Assembly (NCBI RefSeq): GCF_036884655.1
Contig: NC_088357.1
Location: 45,931,501-45,995,500, forward strand
DNA from: Musa acuminata AAA Group
Lineage: Eukaryota > Streptophyta > Magnoliopsida > Zingiberales > Musaceae
DNA length: 64,000 nucleotides
Reading direction: 5' to 3'
The notes under the pieces are model-generated. The model was not told where the DNA came from and ran no database searches. It saw nothing but the letters and a program-made list of their open reading frames with translations. Position 1 is the stretch's first letter. Each line of letters starts with the position of its first letter. Of this stretch, positions 60,570 through 64,000 are shown piece by piece. The position numbers and the translations under genes are program-made.

Positions 60570-61168
60570 CATCGATTGGAGCACGATTTTTGGCTCCTGT
60601 CTATCTTGATTTCTGGGAGGGTCACACAAGTCAGTCGCAGTGTGTATTATTCCTCGACGACAAAACTCATCCCCCGATTTCCTCTTTCATTTGCGTCACC
60701 TATCGCAAGCGATCTGTCACCCGCCATGATTTTAAGAAGCGAACTGTATGAGACACTAATCTTAAGCGACATTGTCCTATCCCCCTTTTCGATACTGGGG
60801 ACCATTTCAAGTGACATTAATCCTAGGGCATTAATCTCTGGAATTGGGGATCATCCCTTACTTATCCCAGATAGGCTCTAGTTCTGATAAACGACGCTCT
60901 CACAATCGTCCTTCCCTAATGTTACCCTTAGATAGATGTGTTCACAAGTCATCAACATAAATGAACCCTTGGACGACACGAGGAGTTCTTTGACAAACTA
61001 CCGACCACACTCTATCAACCACTCAAGTATAAAAGTCAATCCCAAAGCTTAAAAGTATAAGCACATCTACTATTTTTACCTTTCAATTGATTTTACCATC
61101 GGAGAGATCGGGTCGGGAACATCCCCCGACGTTAACCGCTTATGCAAAGACTTCGACGACGTTAAAGT
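60570..61168. mobile_element. Probable truncated gypsy LTR fragment
   Basis: Non-coding, GC-richer than flanks. It has a TATA-like GTATAAAAGTC near 61027 and downstream CATCGGAGAGATCGGGTCGGGA and CCCCCGAC blocks of the style seen in R/U5 parts of Tat-lineage gypsy LTRs. It stops abruptly at the Copia LTR start at 61169, as expected if the Copia element inserted into it. No coding domain is present, so the class is an inference. Confidence 0.4.
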
Positions 61169-61290
61169 TGTTAGGATCGAGAGCACTAAGAGGGGGGGGT
61201 GAATTAGTGCAGCGGAAATTTTACAGTGATTAAAACCGAAAGCTGCGTTCGTTCGATAGAAACTATTATGATGCAAAAGCTGATTCACAG

Positions 61291-61562
61291 TTTGTATCTA
61301 AGTGCAGTTTGCGTCTAAGCGCAGATTGCGTCTAAGCATAGTTTTCGTCTAAACACAGTTTGCGTCTAAGCGCAGTTTGCGTCTAAACACAGTTTGCGTC
61401 TAAGCGCAATTTACGTCTAAACGCAGTTTACGTCTAAACGCAGTTTGCGTCTAAACGCAGTTTGCGTCTAAGCGCAGTTTACGTCTAAACGCAGTTTGCG
61501 TCTAAACGCAGTTTGTGTCTAAGCGCAGTTTACGTCTAAATGCAGTTTGTGTCTAAACGCAG
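61291..61562. repeat. 17-bp minisatellite, 16 units, inside the Copia LTR
   Basis: Consensus TTTGCGTCTAAACGCAG repeated head-to-tail for 272 bases, exactly 16 units, with variants at a few positions (GCG/ACG/GTG, AAACG/AAGCG/AAACA). There are no spacers between units. Confidence 0.93.
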
Positions 61563-62149
61563 ATGACAGTTTGTAGTTCTAAATGAAATCAAGACGTAAA
61601 CGTAAACTGCACAGAACCTTGTTCGTAAAAGCGCAGAAGACAGTTTGCAGTTGTAAATGAAATCAAGACGTAAACGTAAACTGCACGGAATTCGTTCGTA
61701 AAAGTGTAGAGAGCAGTAGTAATGGAGGAGGTTTGCAGTAATGATAAAGTGCTCAAAAATAAACGCAAACCAGAGATTTAGAGTGGTTCGGTCAGCCTTG
61801 ACCTACTCCACTTTTGGCTTCCTCCACCGACGAGGTTGCCGACGTCAACTAGGGGCCTTCCTTCAATGGGCGAAGGCCAAACTGCCCTTTTACAGTTTCT
61901 CTCCTTTTAACAGGCTCAGGAGACAACCTTTACAGACCTTTCTCTCCTCACTTTACAACTGAAAACTTGAAGAACAGAAGGAGGAGACTTAAAGGCTTTA
62001 CAACACTTTTGAGCTCTTAGAATCACAGAAAAGATCAAGATTTCGGTGTAGGTCTATATCTTTTCAGTGCTGAATGGGTGGGGTATTTATAGGCCCCAAC
62101 CCAATTCAAATTTCGAGCTCAAAACGATCAAATCCCGGAATTCCGGGAT

Positions 62150-62710
62150 CAGGCGGTTGCACCTCTTGACTGGAGAGGTGGCACCGCCTGGCAGAGCTCG
62201 AAGTCTGAGCTCAGGCGGTTGCACCTCTCGACTGGAGAGGTGGCACCGCCTGGCAGAGCTCGAAGACTGAGCTCGGACGGTTCCACCTTCTCTGTCAGGG
62301 GTGGTTGCACCTTCCTGCCAGAGCTCGAAGACCGAGCTCAAGCGGTGCATCTCCTGACCAGAGAAGTTTCTCTTCTCTGCCAGAGGTGGTTGCACCTCTC
62401 TGCCAGAGGTGGTTGCACCTCTCTGCCAGAGCTCGAAGACCGAGCTCAGGCGGTGCATCTCCTGTCCAGAGAGGTTGCAGCTCTCTGCTAGAGCTCGAAG
62501 ATCGAGCTCGGTGGTTGCATCGCCTGCCAGAGCTCGGAACTTGAGCTCTGGCGGTGCTACCTCTCGACAGAGGAGGTTGCACCGCCCAGTCTCGCTTGGA
62601 GACTGAGCCCTGGGCGGTTGCACCTCTTGGCTGGGGCGGTTGCACCGCCCAGTCTCGCTGGGAGACTTAGCCTGGGCGGTGGCACCTCCCTGCCTGGGCG
62701 GTTGCACCTC
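62150..62710. repeat. Complex GC-rich minisatellite inside the Copia LTR
   Basis: Irregular units of about 45-65 bases built from GGTTGCACCTCT, CTGCCAGAGCTCGAAG and CCGAGCTCAGGCGG blocks. GAGCTCGAAGACCGAGCTC is a short palindrome repeated several times. All six frames stay open for long distances; the 206-codon minus-strand frame is a result of the repeat, not evidence of a protein. Confidence 0.85.
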
Positions 62711-63569
62711 CCACAGCTACTTGGGTTCGAATGGGTTGAACCATTCGACCCAACTTGAGTTCTTCAGGGGCCCAATTGCTCCAGGATTAAGCTAATGGGA
62801 TCACCTCCCATTTCTAACTTAATCACCGTGCTAACTACGATTAAATCTAAGACAATTTCTGCAGCTTTGCTTCGGTACGTCAATCGCTTCTTCCGACGAG
62901 TTTCCGGCGAACTTCCGTCGATCATCCGATGAACCCTCGGTGATGCTTCTGCGGACTTCCGGCAAACTCCTGGACTTTGCGACGATCCACTTGGCGAGTT
63001 CCGACGAGCTTCGCTTGGCAAGCTTCTGGACTTCTCGGATCTGTTCTCGCAGAACCTCCGACGACCGTCCGTACTTCCGTCGAACTCTCGAACTCCCAAC
63101 GTGATCATGAACTTGACTCCGGCGCAACTCCTGCTGCTTGTCTATCTTTCATCGTAGTTAATCCTGCACACTTAAAACAAAACTTCGATCGAGACAATTA
63201 ATCCTAAGCAATTAACCAAGTTGTCCGGCATGTCATTGGTCCCTCGACGCTTCGTCTGATTCTTCGGCGCATCGTCCTCTCCTGCGGCCTATTGCCCAAT
63301 CGGCCAGTTGACTCCGCAACTCCGATATCCTTGGCACAATACCCGCTCTACTTGGCCCGATGCCCGAGTCCACGGCCCGAAGCCTTCTGTCGATACGTCG
63401 ACCGATCCACCGGCCCGACGTCCAATCTTCTGACATGTTCCTCCGGCACAACATGATTTTCCTGCTTTAATTGTCTCATCCTGATCAAAGCATCCTGCGT
63501 CACTCAAAACGCAGATTAAATCATAAACATATATCAAGTAGTTTCATCATCAAAATACGAGATTCAACA

Positions 63570-64000
63570 ATCTCCCCCTTTTTGATGATGACAACCACTT
63601 GATGACGGAGTTAAACTTAACTCCCGGAGTTTAAACAAACTCCCCCTATCAATATGCCATATTGATAGAACCTTGAATTCAAACTGAATTCAAGTCATTG
63701 CAATATTCATCATGAATACTTGCAACACGTCAACATGAACATATGCATAAACTTATGCATCACATGTCATGTCATCAACATACTTCTCCCCCTTTGTCAT
63801 CAACAAAAAGGAGAAGTACCACAATCAAGTGTTTGTGATATTGGTTCAACTTATTGCATGAAAAACATATTATCAAGTTTTATCATCATGCAGTTTTGAA
63901 GCCAAAAAATTTAGCAAATGTTACATCATGCTTAGAATATTCAGGCTATCAAGTTTTAGATATGCAAGTTTTACAGCATACAAGATAGCACTTTTAGAAC
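63570..64000 (-). mobile_element. 3' internal end of the same Copia element, partial
   Basis: Non-coding region between pol and the 3' LTR. On the minus strand it has several AAGGGGGAG-type purine blocks (at the LTR edge, near 63640 and near 63787), each near GATGACAA-type sequence, as seen in SIRE-like elements. No ORF of significance in the visible part. Confidence 0.7.
63571..63584 (-). other. Polypurine tract of the Copia element
   Basis: The minus strand reads AAAAAGGGGGAGA one base before the LTR start TGTTGAATC. Confidence 0.85.

Larger units (their letters stand above)
61169..63569 (-). mobile_element. 3' LTR (2.4 kb) of a SIRE/Maximus-like Copia element running off the right edge
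   Basis: Bounded on the plus strand by TGTTAGGATCGAGAG and ...GAGATTCAACA, i.e. on the minus strand TGTTGAATCTCGTATTTTGA to CCTAACA. Directly outside lies a minus-strand polypurine tract, so this is the 3' LTR of a minus-oriented element whose body continues to the right beyond 64000. A TATTTATAG block at 62084-62092 is a minus-strand TATA box. The LTR contains two internal repeat arrays (61291-61562 and about 62150-62710). LTRs over 1 kb with C-rich internal ends are typical of the SIRE/Maximus lineage. The left target duplication would be AAAGT (61164-61168); its partner is outside the window. Confidence 0.85.

Noticed and set aside
61291..61562. CRISPR-like regular short repeats
   Set aside because: Units are head-to-tail without spacers, inside an LTR of a plant element, so this is a minisatellite.
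62087..62707. 206-codon minus-strand ORF
   Set aside because: It lies wholly in a GC-rich repeat array in an LTR, with competing long frames on both strands and no start context or domain.

Overview
The window is plant nuclear DNA. Genes are split by GT-AG introns, intergenic DNA is AT-rich, and it carries a nuclear-type tRNA-Arg, LTR retrotransposons, foldback elements and long (TA)n/(GA)n microsatellites. The protein set (chloroplast pyrophosphatase, ARL2/TITAN5 GTPase, RBR E3 with RNase H-like N-terminus, class II HD-Zip, DUF688-like protein, phytosulfokine precursor, glycine-rich secreted protein) is land-plant specific. The style of the large Copia LTR at the right edge and gene structure suggest a monocot, perhaps a Zingiberales species such as banana. 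That species guess is weak and rests on impression, not on a search.

Layout. 0-7.2 kb: the last two exons of a chloroplast inorganic pyrophosphatase, then a complete five-exon ARL2 gene (+). 8.5 kb: tRNA-Arg(CCT). 11-16.3 kb: a three-exon RBR-type ubiquitin ligase (+) with an apparent GC-AG intron and a glycine where the catalytic RING2 cysteine should be. 16-25 kb: mostly unassigned DNA with a weak gene remnant. 25-26 kb: a three-exon HD-Zip class II gene (-). 26.5-31.8 kb: gene-free, with inverted-repeat (MITE-like) elements and tandem duplications. 32-43.2 kb: a seven-exon J-domain gene (+), whose third intron holds a 5.4-kb Ty3/gypsy element in antisense orientation with a perfect 5-bp target duplication. 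44-48.7 kb: a short satellite, an LTR and a decayed Ty1/copia polyprotein. 50 kb: DUF688-like single-exon gene. 54.3 kb: phytosulfokine precursor. 59.7 kb: secreted glycine-rich protein. 60.5-64 kb: a fragment resembling a gypsy LTR, cut by the 2.4-kb 3' LTR and internal end of a SIRE/Maximus-like Copia element (-) that runs off the window.

These genes are independent transcription units, not an operon or pathway. I did not find a convincing undescribed multi-gene system. The most notable points are the RBR ligase lacking its acceptor cysteine, the GC-AG intron, the nested and internally deleted retroelements, the two-minisatellite LTR, and recurrent 100-230 bp tandem duplications inside introns. 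All coordinates and translations were worked out by hand, so splice sites are predictions supported by reading frame and family knowledge.
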